From Nocardioidaceae bacterium (GTDB taxonomy: Bacteria; Actinomycetota; Actinomycetes; Propionibacteriales; Nocardioidaceae), in NCBI GenBank assembly GCA_009780515.1, contig WQZX01000031.1:1-38994 (forward strand): DNA of 38,994 nucleotides, read 5' to 3'. Under the pieces are notes generated by a model. The model saw nothing but the letters and a program-made list of their open reading frames with translations. It did not search any database and had not been told where the DNA came from. This document shows, in pieces, positions 15,053 to 22,877 of the stretch. Positions within the stretch are counted from its first letter, which is position 1, and each line of letters opens with the position of its first letter. The position numbers and the translations under genes were made by a program.

Positions 15053-16761
15053 TGACCGTCGACAGCATCGCGACGCCGACCGAGACCGAGCTGGACCGGG
15101 CGATCGACGCACTCGCCGGCGGCATCGGCGGCTGGGCGACCACCGGCCTGCGTGCGCGCGCCGCCCTGCTCCGCGAGACCCAGCGGACCGTCGCCGCCGA
15201 GGCGGGCGTCTGGACCGGGTCCGCCACCTCCGCCAAGCGGGTGCCGTCGGGTCGCTACGAGGGTGAGGAGTGGATGTCCGGGCCGGGGGCGACGGCCCCG
15301 ATGCTCGCCGAGTACGCCGCCACGCTGGAGAAGCTCGCCGACGGCGGCTCGGCCCTCGACGGAGTGCGGCTGAGCAGCCGGCCCGGCGGCCGTGTCGGCG
15401 TACGTGTGCTACCGGGCGACGCCAAGGACCACCTGCTCTTCAGCGGCTTCACCGCCGACGTGTGGCTCAAGCCGGGCGTCACCGAGGAGCAGGCGCGCCG
15501 CGATGCCGGTCTCGGCGCGAAGAGCCGTGGCGAGGCGGGGGGCGTGGGCCTGGTGCTGGGCGCCGGCAACATCTCCGCGATCGCCCCGCTGGACGTCGTC
15601 TACGAGCTGGTGGCGTACAACCGCGCCAGCATCCTCAAGCTCAACCCGACGTTCGCGCACCTGCTGCCGTCGTACGAGCGGGCGCTGGCGCCGCTGATCA
15701 AGCGCGACCTCGTCCGCGTCGTCAACGGCGGTCCCGAGGTCGGCGGCTACCTGACCGGCCACGCCGGCATCTCCCACGTGCACATCACCGGGTCCGCGCG
15801 CACGCACGACGCGATCGTGTGGGGCGTGGGCGAGGAGGCCGCGGCCAACCGCGCCGCCGGCACCCTCAAGCTGCACAAGGAGATCACCTCCGAGCTCGGC
15901 GGCGTCTCGCCGATCATCGTCGTGCCGGGCCGCTGGTCGAAGGCCGAGCTGCGCTTCCAGGCCGAGCACGTCGTGACCCAGCGACTCCACAACGCCGGCC
16001 ACAACTGCATCGGCGGCCAGGCCCTGATCCTCGGCCGCGACTGGGTGCAGAAGGACGACTTCCTCGCCGCGATCCGGGAGGTCCTGCAGGAGATCCCGGC
16101 CCGGCCGCCGTGGTACCCCAACGGCCAGGCGAGCATCGACCGGGCGGCCGCGACGTACGGCGCAGCGGCCGAGCAGGTCGGCAGCTGCCTGCTGGTCACG
16201 ATGGCGGACGACGCCCCGAGCGAGCTGTACGACGGCGAGTACTTCGCCGGCGTGCTCGGCGTCACCGAGCTGCCCGGCAAGGGGGCGGACTTCTTCGCGA
16301 ACGCCGTCGCGTTCGCCAACGACCGTCTCGACGGCACCCTCGGCGCCTCGGTCATCGTCAGGCCGAGCGACATCCGCAGGATGGGCGCCCGATTCGACCA
16401 GATCGTCGCCGACATGCGGTACGGCGCCGTCGGCATCAACGTCTGGAGCGCGATCGCCTTCCTGCTGGGCGGCTCGGGCTGGGGCGCCTACCCCGGCCAC
16501 ACCCTCGAGGAGGTCGGGTCGGGCATCGGCACGGTGCACAACACCCACCTGCTCAGCGACGTGGAGAAGACCGTCGTGCGCGGTCCGTTCCGCCCGTTCC
16601 CGATGTCGGTCCTCAAGGGCGAGCCTTCGATGGCGCCGCGGCCGCCGTGGTTCGTGACGGCCCGCACCGCGCAGAAGACCGGCAAGGCGCTGGCGCGCCT
16701 AGGCGGCAGGCGCAGCTGGCTCAACACCCTGCGGGTGCTGCCGCCGGCCATCCGGGGCTGA
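15052..16761 (+). CDS. Atypical large aldehyde dehydrogenase family protein, copy 2
   Basis: 569-residue paralogue of the protein encoded at 11470-13188, collinear throughout. Catalytic residues are Asn173 (LGAGNIS), Lys196 (ILKLNP), Glu281 (ITSELGGVSP) and Cys319 (AGHNCIGGQ). HITGSARTHDAIVWGVGEE and VGSGIGTVHNTHLLS near the C-terminus are shared with copy 1. The C-terminal extension ends in a basic segment (about residues 540-569). Its ATG overlaps the stop of the DUF2236 gene, so oxygenase and dehydrogenase are likely made in fixed ratio and act in sequence, with the dehydrogenase oxidising an aldehyde released by the oxygenase. The length and paired arrangement are unusual for ALDHs. Confidence 0.86.
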   Translation: MTVDSIATPTETELDRAIDALAGGIGGWATTGLRARAALLRETQRTVAAEAGVWTGSATSAKRVPSGRYEGEEWMSGPGATAPMLAEYAATLEKLADGGSALDGVRLSSRPGGRVGVRVLPGDAKDHLLFSGFTADVWLKPGVTEEQARRDAGLGAKSRGEAGGVGLVLGAGNISAIAPLDVVYELVAYNRASILKLNPTFAHLLPSYERALAPLIKRDLVRVVNGGPEVGGYLTGHAGISHVHITGSARTHDAIVWGVGEEAAANRAAGTLKLHKEITSELGGVSPIIVVPGRWSKAELRFQAEHVVTQRLHNAGHNCIGGQALILGRDWVQKDDFLAAIREVLQEIPARPPWYPNGQASIDRAAATYGAAAEQVGSCLLVTMADDAPSELYDGEYFAGVLGVTELPGKGADFFANAVAFANDRLDGTLGASVIVRPSDIRRMGARFDQIVADMRYGAVGINVWSAIAFLLGGSGWGAYPGHTLEEVGSGIGTVHNTHLLSDVEKTVVRGPFRPFPMSVLKGEPSMAPRPPWFVTARTAQKTGKALARLGGRRSWLNTLRVLPPAIRG

Positions 16762-16772
16762 GCGGTCGCCAG

Positions 16773-17468
16773 GTGAGCGAGGGCCGCGACGGACGCCACG
16801 CGCGGTGGGACGACCATCGCGAGCAGCGCCGTCGTCACATCCTCGACGCGGCGATCGAGGTGGTCGAGACCGCGCCGGTCGGTGCCGAGCTCACGCTGGC
16901 CGACGTCGCCGACCGGGCCGGCCTGGTCCGCACGGTCGTCCAGCGCCACTTCGGCGGCACGACGGGGCTGGTGCGGGCCGTCCAGGCCGACGTCCTGCGG
17001 CAGGCCTTCGCGCGCATCAGCGGCCCGCTGGACGACGTGCGAACGCTCGGCGAGCTGGTCGAGCGCCTGGTCGGCCAGACCGTCGTGTGGGTGCGCGACC
17101 ACCCCGCGCTGCACAACCTGGTCGAGCGCGACGCGGGTGACGGCGAGCCCAGCGAGCTGGCCACCATCATCGGCGAGTACGCCGACTTCCTGGCGAACCT
17201 GACCCAGCTCATCGCCACCGGCTTCGGGGTGGTGCTCGACGAGCGCCGGCTCGAGGAGATCCGCCTGCTCTGCATCGGCATCATCGCGCACGTCCGCGCA
17301 GCCGTCGCCCACTGGGCGCGGCAGGACGGGCGCATGATCTCGGCCGACGAGCTCACCGACCTGCTGGCCGGCTGGACCCTCGTGCAGGTGGTCGCCCACT
17401 CCGCGTCGTACGGCGTCGAGATGGAGGCATCGACTTCGCTGGACGGCCTCCTCGCCACCATCGGGTGA
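16773..17468 (+). CDS. TetR family transcriptional regulator (2)
   Basis: 231-residue regulator. The helix-turn-helix lies in about residues 20-70: REQRRRHILDAAIEVVETAP and LADVADRAGLVRTVVQRHFGGTTGLVRAV. In the recognition helix LVRTVVQRHF replaces the common S-x-x-x-Y-x-H-F, so it is a diverged member. The all-helical C-terminal part (NLTQLIATGFGVVLDERRLEEIRLLCIGIIAHVRAAVAHW) is the presumed ligand domain. The GTG start lies 11 nt after the dehydrogenase stop. Its own stop overlaps an in-frame GTG of the ligase gene. As part of the DUF2236-ALDH operon it is probably an autoregulator of the cluster. Confidence 0.85.
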   Translation: MSEGRDGRHARWDDHREQRRRHILDAAIEVVETAPVGAELTLADVADRAGLVRTVVQRHFGGTTGLVRAVQADVLRQAFARISGPLDDVRTLGELVERLVGQTVVWVRDHPALHNLVERDAGDGEPSELATIIGEYADFLANLTQLIATGFGVVLDERRLEEIRLLCIGIIAHVRAAVAHWARQDGRMISADELTDLLAGWTLVQVVAHSASYGVEMEASTSLDGLLATIG

Positions 17469-17472
17469 CCGC

Positions 17473-17478
17473 TACGTT
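17473..17478 (+). promoter_or_regulatory. Candidate leaderless -10 box of the acyl-CoA ligase gene
   Basis: TACGTT lies exactly 7 nt before ATG 17486, which would give the ligase a private leaderless transcript in addition to read-through from the operon. Confidence 0.4.
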
Positions 17479-17485
17479 GTGCACC

Positions 17486-19033
17486 ATGTACAACCTGTCG
17501 GTCTTCCTCGAGGACAGCGCCCGCCGTTACCCCGACCGTGACGCGCTGGTCCTGGGCGACCGGCGGCTCACCTACGCACAGGTGGACGCCGCCGCCAACC
17601 AGGTCGCGAACCTGCTGGTCTCCCGCGGCATCGAGCCGGGGGACAAGGTCGGCCTGACCTGCCCGAACCTGCCGTACTTCCCGATCGTCTACTACGGCGC
17701 GCTCAAGGCCGGCGCGGTCATCGTGCCGATGAACGTGCTCAACAAGGGCCGTGAGGTCGCCTACTACCTCGACGACTCCGGCGCCAAGGCGTACTTCTGC
17801 TTCGAGGGCACCCCGGAGATGCCGATGGGCCAGGAGGGCTGGCAGGGCTTCTCCCAGGTCGACGGGTGCGAGCACTTCTTCCTCATCACCGCCGACCCGG
17901 CCGCCGCGTCCTCGGTCGAGGGTGCGGCGACGTTCGGTCAGGCGCTCGCCGGCCGGTCGCCGGTGTTCGAGTCGGTCAGCACCGACGAGACCGACACCGC
18001 CGTGATCCTCTACACCAGCGGCACGACCGGTCAGCCGAAGGGCGCCGAGCTCAGCCACTCGAACCTGGTCATCAACGCGCTCACCTGCAACCGGCTCTTC
18101 GGATCGGCGCCGGCCCAGGACTCGCACGTCGTGGCGCTGCCGCTGTTCCACACCTTCGGCGCGACGGTCCAGATGAACGCCGGCTTCTCGATGGCCTCGA
18201 CGCTCCACCTCGTGCCGCGCTTCGACGCCGAGCAGGTCGTCGCGCTCATGCAGCGCGAGACGATCACCTTCTTCGCCGGCGTACCGACGATGTGGTGGGG
18301 CATCCTGCGCGCGCTCGACGGCGACGTCGACGTCGAGCGCATCGCCGCGAACCTGCGCCGCGGCGTCTCCGGCGGCGCCAGCCTGCCGGTCGAGATCATC
18401 AAGCAGACCCAGGAGAAGCTGGGTGTGCAGATCCTCGAGGGCTACGGCCTGTCCGAGACCTCGCCGGTCGCTACGTTCTCCGACCCCGACCGCGACCCGC
18501 GGCCCGGCTCGATCGGCGTCCCGATCTGGGGCGTGGAGGTCCGGCTCGTCGACTCCGAGTGGAACACCGTGGAGGGCGCCGACGAGGTCGGCGAGCTCGC
18601 CGTCCGCGGCCACCTGGTGATGAAGGGCTACCTCAACCGCCCCGAGGCCACCGCCGAGGTCATGAACAACGGCTGGTTCCGCACCGGCGACCTCGCGCGC
18701 CGCGACGCCGACGGCTTCTACTACATCGTCGACCGCTCCAAGGACATGATCATCCGCGGCGGCTACAACGTGTACCCGCGGGAGGTCGAGGAGGTCCTGA
18801 TGAGCCACCCCGCCGTCTCGCTGGCCGCCGTCATCGGCATCCCGCACGACAGCCACGGCGAGGAGGTCAAGGCGTTCGTGATCCTCGAGGACGGCAAGAC
18901 CATCACCGCCGACGAGCTGGTCGCGTGGGGCAAGGAGCAGATGGCGGCGTACAAGTACCCCCGCGTCGTCGAGGTCGTCGACGGCCTCCCGATGACCGCG
19001 ACGGGCAAGATCCTCAAGCGCGAGCTGAGCTGA
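17486..19033 (+). CDS. AMP-dependent acyl-CoA synthetase/ligase (FadD-like)
   Basis: 515-residue ANL-superfamily adenylating enzyme: activates a carboxylate with ATP and transfers it to CoA. The P-loop-like motif ILYTSGTTGQPKGAE (about 175-189), the GYGLSETSP motif, the adenylate-binding GWFRTGDLARRDADGFYYIVDR hinge and the C-terminal GKILKRELS with the catalytic lysine are all present. It looks like a medium/long-chain fatty-acyl or aromatic acyl ligase; specificity cannot be read off. Start choice: ATG 17486 begins the usual N-terminus (MYNLSVFLEDSARRYPDRDAL) and has TACGTT 7 nt upstream. GTG 17465, which overlaps the TetR stop, would add seven residues and allow coupling. It likely completes an aldehyde to acid to acyl-CoA route. 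Confidence 0.9.
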   Translation: MYNLSVFLEDSARRYPDRDALVLGDRRLTYAQVDAAANQVANLLVSRGIEPGDKVGLTCPNLPYFPIVYYGALKAGAVIVPMNVLNKGREVAYYLDDSGAKAYFCFEGTPEMPMGQEGWQGFSQVDGCEHFFLITADPAAASSVEGAATFGQALAGRSPVFESVSTDETDTAVILYTSGTTGQPKGAELSHSNLVINALTCNRLFGSAPAQDSHVVALPLFHTFGATVQMNAGFSMASTLHLVPRFDAEQVVALMQRETITFFAGVPTMWWGILRALDGDVDVERIAANLRRGVSGGASLPVEIIKQTQEKLGVQILEGYGLSETSPVATFSDPDRDPRPGSIGVPIWGVEVRLVDSEWNTVEGADEVGELAVRGHLVMKGYLNRPEATAEVMNNGWFRTGDLARRDADGFYYIVDRSKDMIIRGGYNVYPREVEEVLMSHPAVSLAAVIGIPHDSHGEEVKAFVILEDGKTITADELVAWGKEQMAAYKYPRVVEVVDGLPMTATGKILKRELS

Positions 19034-19061
19034 GGCGGCCCGGCGGACGGTGTGACCGGGG

Positions 19062-19080
19062 TGACCGGTCGGACCGGTCA
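19062..19080. promoter_or_regulatory. Perfect 19-bp palindrome between convergent genes
   Basis: TGACCGGTC-G-GACCGGTCA has 9-bp arms around one central base. It starts 29 nt after the ligase stop and lies upstream of nothing (the next gene is convergent), so an ordinary promoter-operator role is not obvious. The one-base loop makes it a poor intrinsic terminator. It could be a protein-binding site or form a cruciform. Confidence 0.45.
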
Positions 19081-19190
19081 TCTGATCATCTGCAGCACGG
19101 CCAGCCCGCGCTCGGCGGCGTACGCGTGGAGCGCACGGAGGTCGGCGAGATCCCTTCGGCGCGCAGCTCCTCGTCGTGTCGCTGGTCGAC

Positions 19191-19703
19191 TCAGGCGAAC
19201 GGGTTGGGCGCGGCGCCGGGCAGCTTCGCGATCAGCTCGCGCGCCTGGGCGGCGACCTTGTGCTCGACGAGCACCTCGTACTTCGTCGCGACGACCTGGG
19301 TGACCGAGGAGAAGTCGCGGCGGCCGCGGGTCAGCGCGTAGCCGATCAGCGACCAGACCACACCGAACGCGAGGCCGAACAGCATCGGCACGAGGATGAT
19401 CGCGGCGCTGTTGCCGGTGCCGAAGAAGGAGAAGAGCAGCCCGATCAGCAGGCCGAACCACAGCCCGGACATCGCGCCCGCGGCGGCCACACGACCGGTG
19501 GTGAGGCGGCCGGTGATCCGCTCCATCTGCTTCAGGTCGGTGCCGACGATCATGCAGTTCTGCACCGGGAAGCCCTCGTCGGAGAGGAAGTCCACGGTGC
19601 GCTGGGCGGCCGTGTAGTCGTCGTACGTCGCCAGCGACTGGGGGAACTGAAGCTTGAACTGGGCGGCGGCCAGCGCGGCGGCCGGTCCGTGCGGAGTGCT
19701 CAT
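19191..19703 (-). CDS. General stress protein (GsmA/17M-like) membrane protein
   Basis: 170-residue protein. Residues about 20-62 (SLATYDDYTAAQRTVDFLSDEGFPVQNCMIVGTDLKQME) form the alpha/beta domain of YflT/general stress protein 17M-type proteins. The RITGRLTTGRVAAAGAMSGLWFGLLIGLLF segment begins a glycine-rich hydrophobic region with two predicted membrane spans (about 77-97 and 103-125). A short cytosolic tail follows (VTQVVATKYEVLVEHKVAAQARELIAKL), resembling a second half-domain that contacts the first. Similar small proteins are common in actinobacteria and tied to general stress regulons; the biochemical role is unknown. It is convergent with the ligase gene and followed upstream by the SRPBCC copy 2 gene in the same direction. 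Confidence 0.72.
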   Translation of the reverse strand: MSTPHGPAAALAAAQFKLQFPQSLATYDDYTAAQRTVDFLSDEGFPVQNCMIVGTDLKQMERITGRLTTGRVAAAGAMSGLWFGLLIGLLFSFFGTGNSAAIILVPMLFGLAFGVVWSLIGYALTRGRRDFSSVTQVVATKYEVLVEHKVAAQARELIAKLPGAAPNPFA

Positions 19704-19757
19704 GCGCCCAGTCTGCCGCGTCCGCGCGGAAAGCGCAGGTACGGCGGACCGCCCCGC

Positions 19758-20219
19758 TCAGCGCTCGGCGATGGCCTTCAGCCGTGTCAGCGAGCTCAGC
19801 ATGCCGGACTCCAGCTCGTCGGCGTGCTCCTCGAAGCCGCCGAGCAGCACCTCGCCGAACAGCCGCACGAAGCGCGACGCCTGCTTGGCCACCGGGCGCC
19901 GCTGCACCAGGCGGGTGCCGTCGCCCTCCGGCGAGAGCTCGTATATCCAGCGGGCGCCGCTGGTGGTGGTGTCCCAGACGAGCCGCCGCTCGGGCACGCA
20001 CTCGCGGACAACGTTGCGCGTGGTCCACACGACGGCCTTGCGGCGGTTCCAGCCGACGTACTGCTGGCCGACGCGGAAGCCGCCCCGGCGCAGGGGCGTC
20101 ATGGCCAGCAGCTCCGGGCTCGCCTCGGCGAGCGCCTTGGTGTCGGTGACGACCGACCACACCCGCGCGGGGGACGCCGCGATGTGGATCTCGGCCCTGA
20201 GCTCGTCGCTGCTTCCCAT
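19758..20219 (-). CDS. SRPBCC (START-like) ligand-binding protein, copy 2
   Basis: 153-residue paralogue of the protein at 9862-10329, aligning over its whole length. The shared cores are ELRAEI, VVTDTKAL, ASPEL-AMTPL, GWNRRK, WTTRNVV and ELSPEGDGT-LVQRRP. The C-terminal helix is different (SRFVRLFGEVLLGGFEEHADELESGM). An in-frame ATG 12 nt further upstream (start at 20231) is possible; 20219 is preferred by alignment with copy 1. It is divergent from purS, with 64 nt between the starts. In copy 1 the gene is coupled to a DUF2236 oxygenase; copy 2 is detached, but at the far end of the same accessory cluster. Confidence 0.82.
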   Translation of the reverse strand: MGSSDELRAEIHIAASPARVWSVVTDTKALAEASPELLAMTPLRRGGFRVGQQYVGWNRRKAVVWTTRNVVRECVPERRLVWDTTTSGARWIYELSPEGDGTRLVQRRPVAKQASRFVRLFGEVLLGGFEEHADELESGMLSSLTRLKAIAER

Positions 20220-20270
20220 GGTCGGCAACATACCGGCGCGGACGGATTCGTTGCCCGGCCCCGTGCTCAC

Positions 20271-20276
20271 TAGACT
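20271..20276 (+). promoter_or_regulatory. Candidate leaderless -10 box of purS-purQ
   Basis: TAGACT, identical to the purF box, lies exactly 7 nt upstream of GTG 20284. Confidence 0.55.
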
Positions 20277-20283
20277 GCGGCAC

Positions 20284-20529
20284 GTGGCCCGAGTCGTCGT
20301 AGCCGTCATGCCGAAGCCCGAGATCCTCGACCCGCAGGGGAAGGCCGTCCACGGCGCCCTGCCGCGGCTGGGGTTCACCGGCGTCACCGATGTCCGCCAG
20401 GGGAAGCGCTTCGAGCTCGAGGTCGAGGGCGAGGTCACCGACGCGGTGCTCGCCGACGTCGACAAGATGGCCGAGACGCTGCTCTCCAACCCGGTGATCG
20501 AGAACTACACCGTGAGCGTCGAGCAGTGA
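20284..20529 (+). CDS. purS: FGAM synthase subunit PurS
   Basis: 81-residue small subunit of the three-part formylglycinamidine ribonucleotide synthase (PurS-PurQ-PurL) found in Gram-positive bacteria and archaea. Sequence pattern: [30 protein letters not shown], then [14 protein letters not shown], then a helix ending [14 protein letters not shown], all characteristic of PurS, where the (I/V)ExY tail forms the dimer strand. PurS bridges PurQ and PurL and helps channel ammonia. Its TGA overlaps the GTG start of purQ (GTGA). The GTG start is chosen by homology and the -10 box 7 nt upstream. Length is normal (about 80-85). Confidence 0.95.
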   Translation: MARVVVAVMPKPEILDPQGKAVHGALPRLGFTGVTDVRQGKRFELEVEGEVTDAVLADVDKMAETLLSNPVIENYTVSVEQ

Positions 20530-21194
20530 GGATCGGGGTCGTCACCTTCCCCGGCACCCTGGACGACGTCGACGCGCAGCGCGCCGTACGCATCGGCGGC
20601 AACGAGGCGGTCGCGCTCTGGCACGGCGACCACGACCTCGAGGGCGTCGACGCCGTGGTCCTGCCCGGCGGATTCTCGTACGGCGACTACCTGCGCTGCG
20701 GCGCGATCAGCCGGTTCGCGCCGGTGATGACCGAGGTCGTCGCGGCCGCGGGCAGGGGCATGCCGGTCCTCGGCATCTGCAACGGCTTCCAGATCCTCTG
20801 CGAGTCACGCCTCCTGCCCGGGGCCCTGATCCGCAACGACCATCGCAAGTTCGTCTGCCGCGACCAGCTGCTCCGCGTCGAGAACGCCGAGACCGCGTGG
20901 ACCTCCGCCTACACCGAGGGTCAGGAGATCCGGATCGCGCTCAAGAACGGCGAGGGCGGCTTCGTGGCCGACGCCGAGACGCTGGCCCGCATCGAGGGGG
21001 AGGGTCGCGTGGTCGTGCGCTACCTCGAGGTCAACCCGAACGGCTCGCTCAACGACATCGCCGGCATCACCAACGACCGCGGCAACGTGGTCGGCCTGAT
21101 GCCCCACCCCGAGCACGCCGTCGAGAAGCTCACCGGCTCCGGCACCGACGGCCTCGGCTTCTTCACCTCGCTGGTGGAGCGGGCGTTCGCCTGA
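20526..21194 (+). CDS. purQ: FGAM synthase glutaminase subunit PurQ
   Basis: 222-residue class I glutamine amidotransferase that supplies ammonia from glutamine to PurL. The N-terminus [20 protein letters not shown] is typical. The nucleophilic cysteine is in [14 protein letters not shown] (about residue 87), and the His-Glu of the triad are in [12 protein letters not shown] (about 198-202). [14 protein letters not shown] gives the oxyanion region. The start GTG overlaps the purS stop, so the two are translationally coupled. PurL, the third subunit, is 4 kb downstream, separated by an efflux locus and a DUF1906 gene. The gene is followed within a few bases by the 22-nt repeat array. Confidence 0.96.
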   Translation: MRIGVVTFPGTLDDVDAQRAVRIGGNEAVALWHGDHDLEGVDAVVLPGGFSYGDYLRCGAISRFAPVMTEVVAAAGRGMPVLGICNGFQILCESRLLPGALIRNDHRKFVCRDQLLRVENAETAWTSAYTEGQEIRIALKNGEGGFVADAETLARIEGEGRVVVRYLEVNPNGSLNDIAGITNDRGNVVGLMPHPEHAVEKLTGSGTDGLGFFTSLVERAFA

Positions 21195-21198
21195 CCCG

Positions 21199-21400
21199 CG
21201 AGGCGTCACCTCTCCACGCCCGAGGCGTCACCTTTCGAGGCCCGAGGCGTCACAAATCGCCGAGGCCGCACACCTGTGAGGGTGCGCGGCCTCGATGATT
21301 CCTGACTCTCCCACCGTCGAGAACTGACGCCTCGGCGGTGGATACGTGACGCCTCAGCCGTGGAGAGCTGACGTCTCGGGCGTGGAAAGGTGACACCTCG
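21199..21400. repeat. Inverted array of 22-nt repeats (3 + 4 units)
   Basis: Three direct units lie on the + strand (21199-21220, 21221-21242, 21243-21264) and four on the - strand (21379-21400, 21357-21378, 21335-21356, 21313-21334), all exactly 22 nt and head-to-tail within each set. A unit reads CGAGGCGTCAC followed by a variable middle and usually CCACGCC or CCACGGC. The two sets face each other around a hairpin terminator at 21261-21294. The last units lie inside the 3' end of the transporter gene and encode its final residues (about RCHLSTPETSALHG); the stop codon is in the third - strand unit. Confidence 0.9.
21261..21294. terminator. Bidirectional hairpin terminator between purQ and the transporter
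   Basis: Fourteen paired positions with a single A-C mismatch and a 6-nt loop (TGTGAG): CGAGGCCGCACACC against GGTGCGCGGCCTCG. It sits centrally between convergent genes and between the two repeat sets, and has no U tract. Confidence 0.7.
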
Positions 21401-22829
21401 CGGGGGTAACCAGGGTGAGGGCGGCGAGGAGGGCCATCGCCCCGATCACCGCCGCCGTACCGAAGCCGTAGCGGGCACCGGCCAGGAAGTCGGTCGGTAC
21501 GGCGTGGGAGGCGAACGACGAGGCCACCACGGCCAGGCCGATCGAGCCGCCGAGCTGCTGCATCGTCTGCAGCAGGCCCGACGCCGATCCCGCGTGCTCG
21601 GGCTCCACACCGGTCAGGACCAGCGAGGTGATCGGCATGAACGTCATGCCGGCCGAGAGGCCGAGGACGAGCACCGAGGGGAAGGCGCCGTCCCAGTAGC
21701 CCGCGCCGTCGGGCAGGAACGCCAGCCGGACGAACGCCGCGGTGATGCCGATCGTGCCGGCGACGATCCACGGGACCTGACCGAAGCGGGCGACGAGCCG
21801 CGGCATGACCCGCGACAGGGCGAAGACCGACATCGGCAGCGGCAGGAACGCCAGCCCGGTGGTGAGCGGCCCGAACCTCAGGTCGTCCTCGAGGAACTGC
21901 GTCATCACGAAGAACATCGAGAGCATCGCGCCGTACATCCCGGCCATGGTGACCAGGGCCGCCACCCGGCGGCGGTCCTTGAGCAGGCCCGGGCGCAGCA
22001 GCGGGTGGGAGACCCGCAGCTCGGTCGCGGCCAGTACGGCGAAGAGGGCGACGCCGATCGCGAGACCGCCGATCGTGCGGGCCGACTCCCAGCCGTGCTG
22101 CGGGACGCCGATGAGCGCCCAGACGAGGGACACCGCGGCGCCGGTCGAGGAGACCGCGCCCACGAAGTCGAAGCGTCCGTGGCGACGCTCGGTCTCGCCG
22201 ACATACCGGCCGACGAGGGCGAGCACCGCGATGCCGATCGGCACGTTGATGAAGAGGGTCCAGCGCCACGACACGGCGTCGGTGAGAGCGCCGCCGAGGA
22301 TGAGGCCGAGCGCGCCGCCGCCGGAGGAGACGGCGGTGAACGCGGCCAGTGCGCGGTTGCGGGCGGCCGGGGTGGGCGCGCTCGTGGTGATCAGGGCCAG
22401 GACCGACGGTGCCGCGAGGGCCGCGCCGACGCCCTGCAGCGCGCGGGCCGCGACGAGGATGCCGGCGGTCGGTGCGACACCTCCGGCCGCGGAGGCCAGG
22501 GTGAAGGTGGCCAGGCCGATCCGGAACAGCCGCCGCCGGCCGAGCACGTCGCCGAGGCGACCGCCGAGCAGGAGCAGCCCGCCGAAGGCGAGCGTGTAGC
22601 CGTTGAGGATCCAGCTGAGTCCCGAGTCGCTGAAGTGGAGGTCGGTCGCGATGTGCGGGATCGCCACGTTCACGACCGTCCCGTCCAGGACCAGCATCAG
22701 CTGGGCGAGCAGGACGAGGTAGGTGCCGATGCCGAGACCGCGGGAGCCGGTCTCGGCCTGGGGAGCGGGGCTGCCCGCGGGTGCAGCGGTGGCTGCGGGC
22801 CCGGGCGGGCTGGTGAGGGTGGAAGACAT
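21354..22829 (-). CDS. MFS drug efflux transporter, DHA2 family
   Basis: 491-residue cytoplasmic-membrane proton antiporter of the DHA2 (14-TM) family. The N-terminal cytosolic part is Ala/Pro-rich (about 1-30). Motif A is LGGRLGDVLGRRRLF; motif C is GLILGGALTDAVSWRWTLFINVPIG. It was probably acquired or kept as a resistance pump: it is divergent from a TetR gene across a region with three operator copies. Oddity: the last ~14 codons are made of the 22-nt repeat units, so the C-terminal tail is repeat-derived and unlikely to be conserved. It shares fold and family, but little close sequence, with the exporter at 2039-3523. Confidence 0.93.
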   Translation of the reverse strand: MSSTLTSPPGPAATAAPAGSPAPQAETGSRGLGIGTYLVLLAQLMLVLDGTVVNVAIPHIATDLHFSDSGLSWILNGYTLAFGGLLLLGGRLGDVLGRRRLFRIGLATFTLASAAGGVAPTAGILVAARALQGVGAALAAPSVLALITTSAPTPAARNRALAAFTAVSSGGGALGLILGGALTDAVSWRWTLFINVPIGIAVLALVGRYVGETERRHGRFDFVGAVSSTGAAVSLVWALIGVPQHGWESARTIGGLAIGVALFAVLAATELRVSHPLLRPGLLKDRRRVAALVTMAGMYGAMLSMFFVMTQFLEDDLRFGPLTTGLAFLPLPMSVFALSRVMPRLVARFGQVPWIVAGTIGITAAFVRLAFLPDGAGYWDGAFPSVLVLGLSAGMTFMPITSLVLTGVEPEHAGSASGLLQTMQQLGGSIGLAVVASSFASHAVPTDFLAGARYGFGTAAVIGAMALLAALTLVTPARCHLSTPETSALHG

Positions 22830-22877
22830 GCGGGTCGCCGTCTCTTTTCTGGCCGGGTCGGCCGTCGTACTCTTGGT

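Noticed and set aside
21199..21400. CRISPR array
   Set aside because: Units are directly adjacent without unique spacers, are inverted in two blocks and have variable middles; no cas genes are present.
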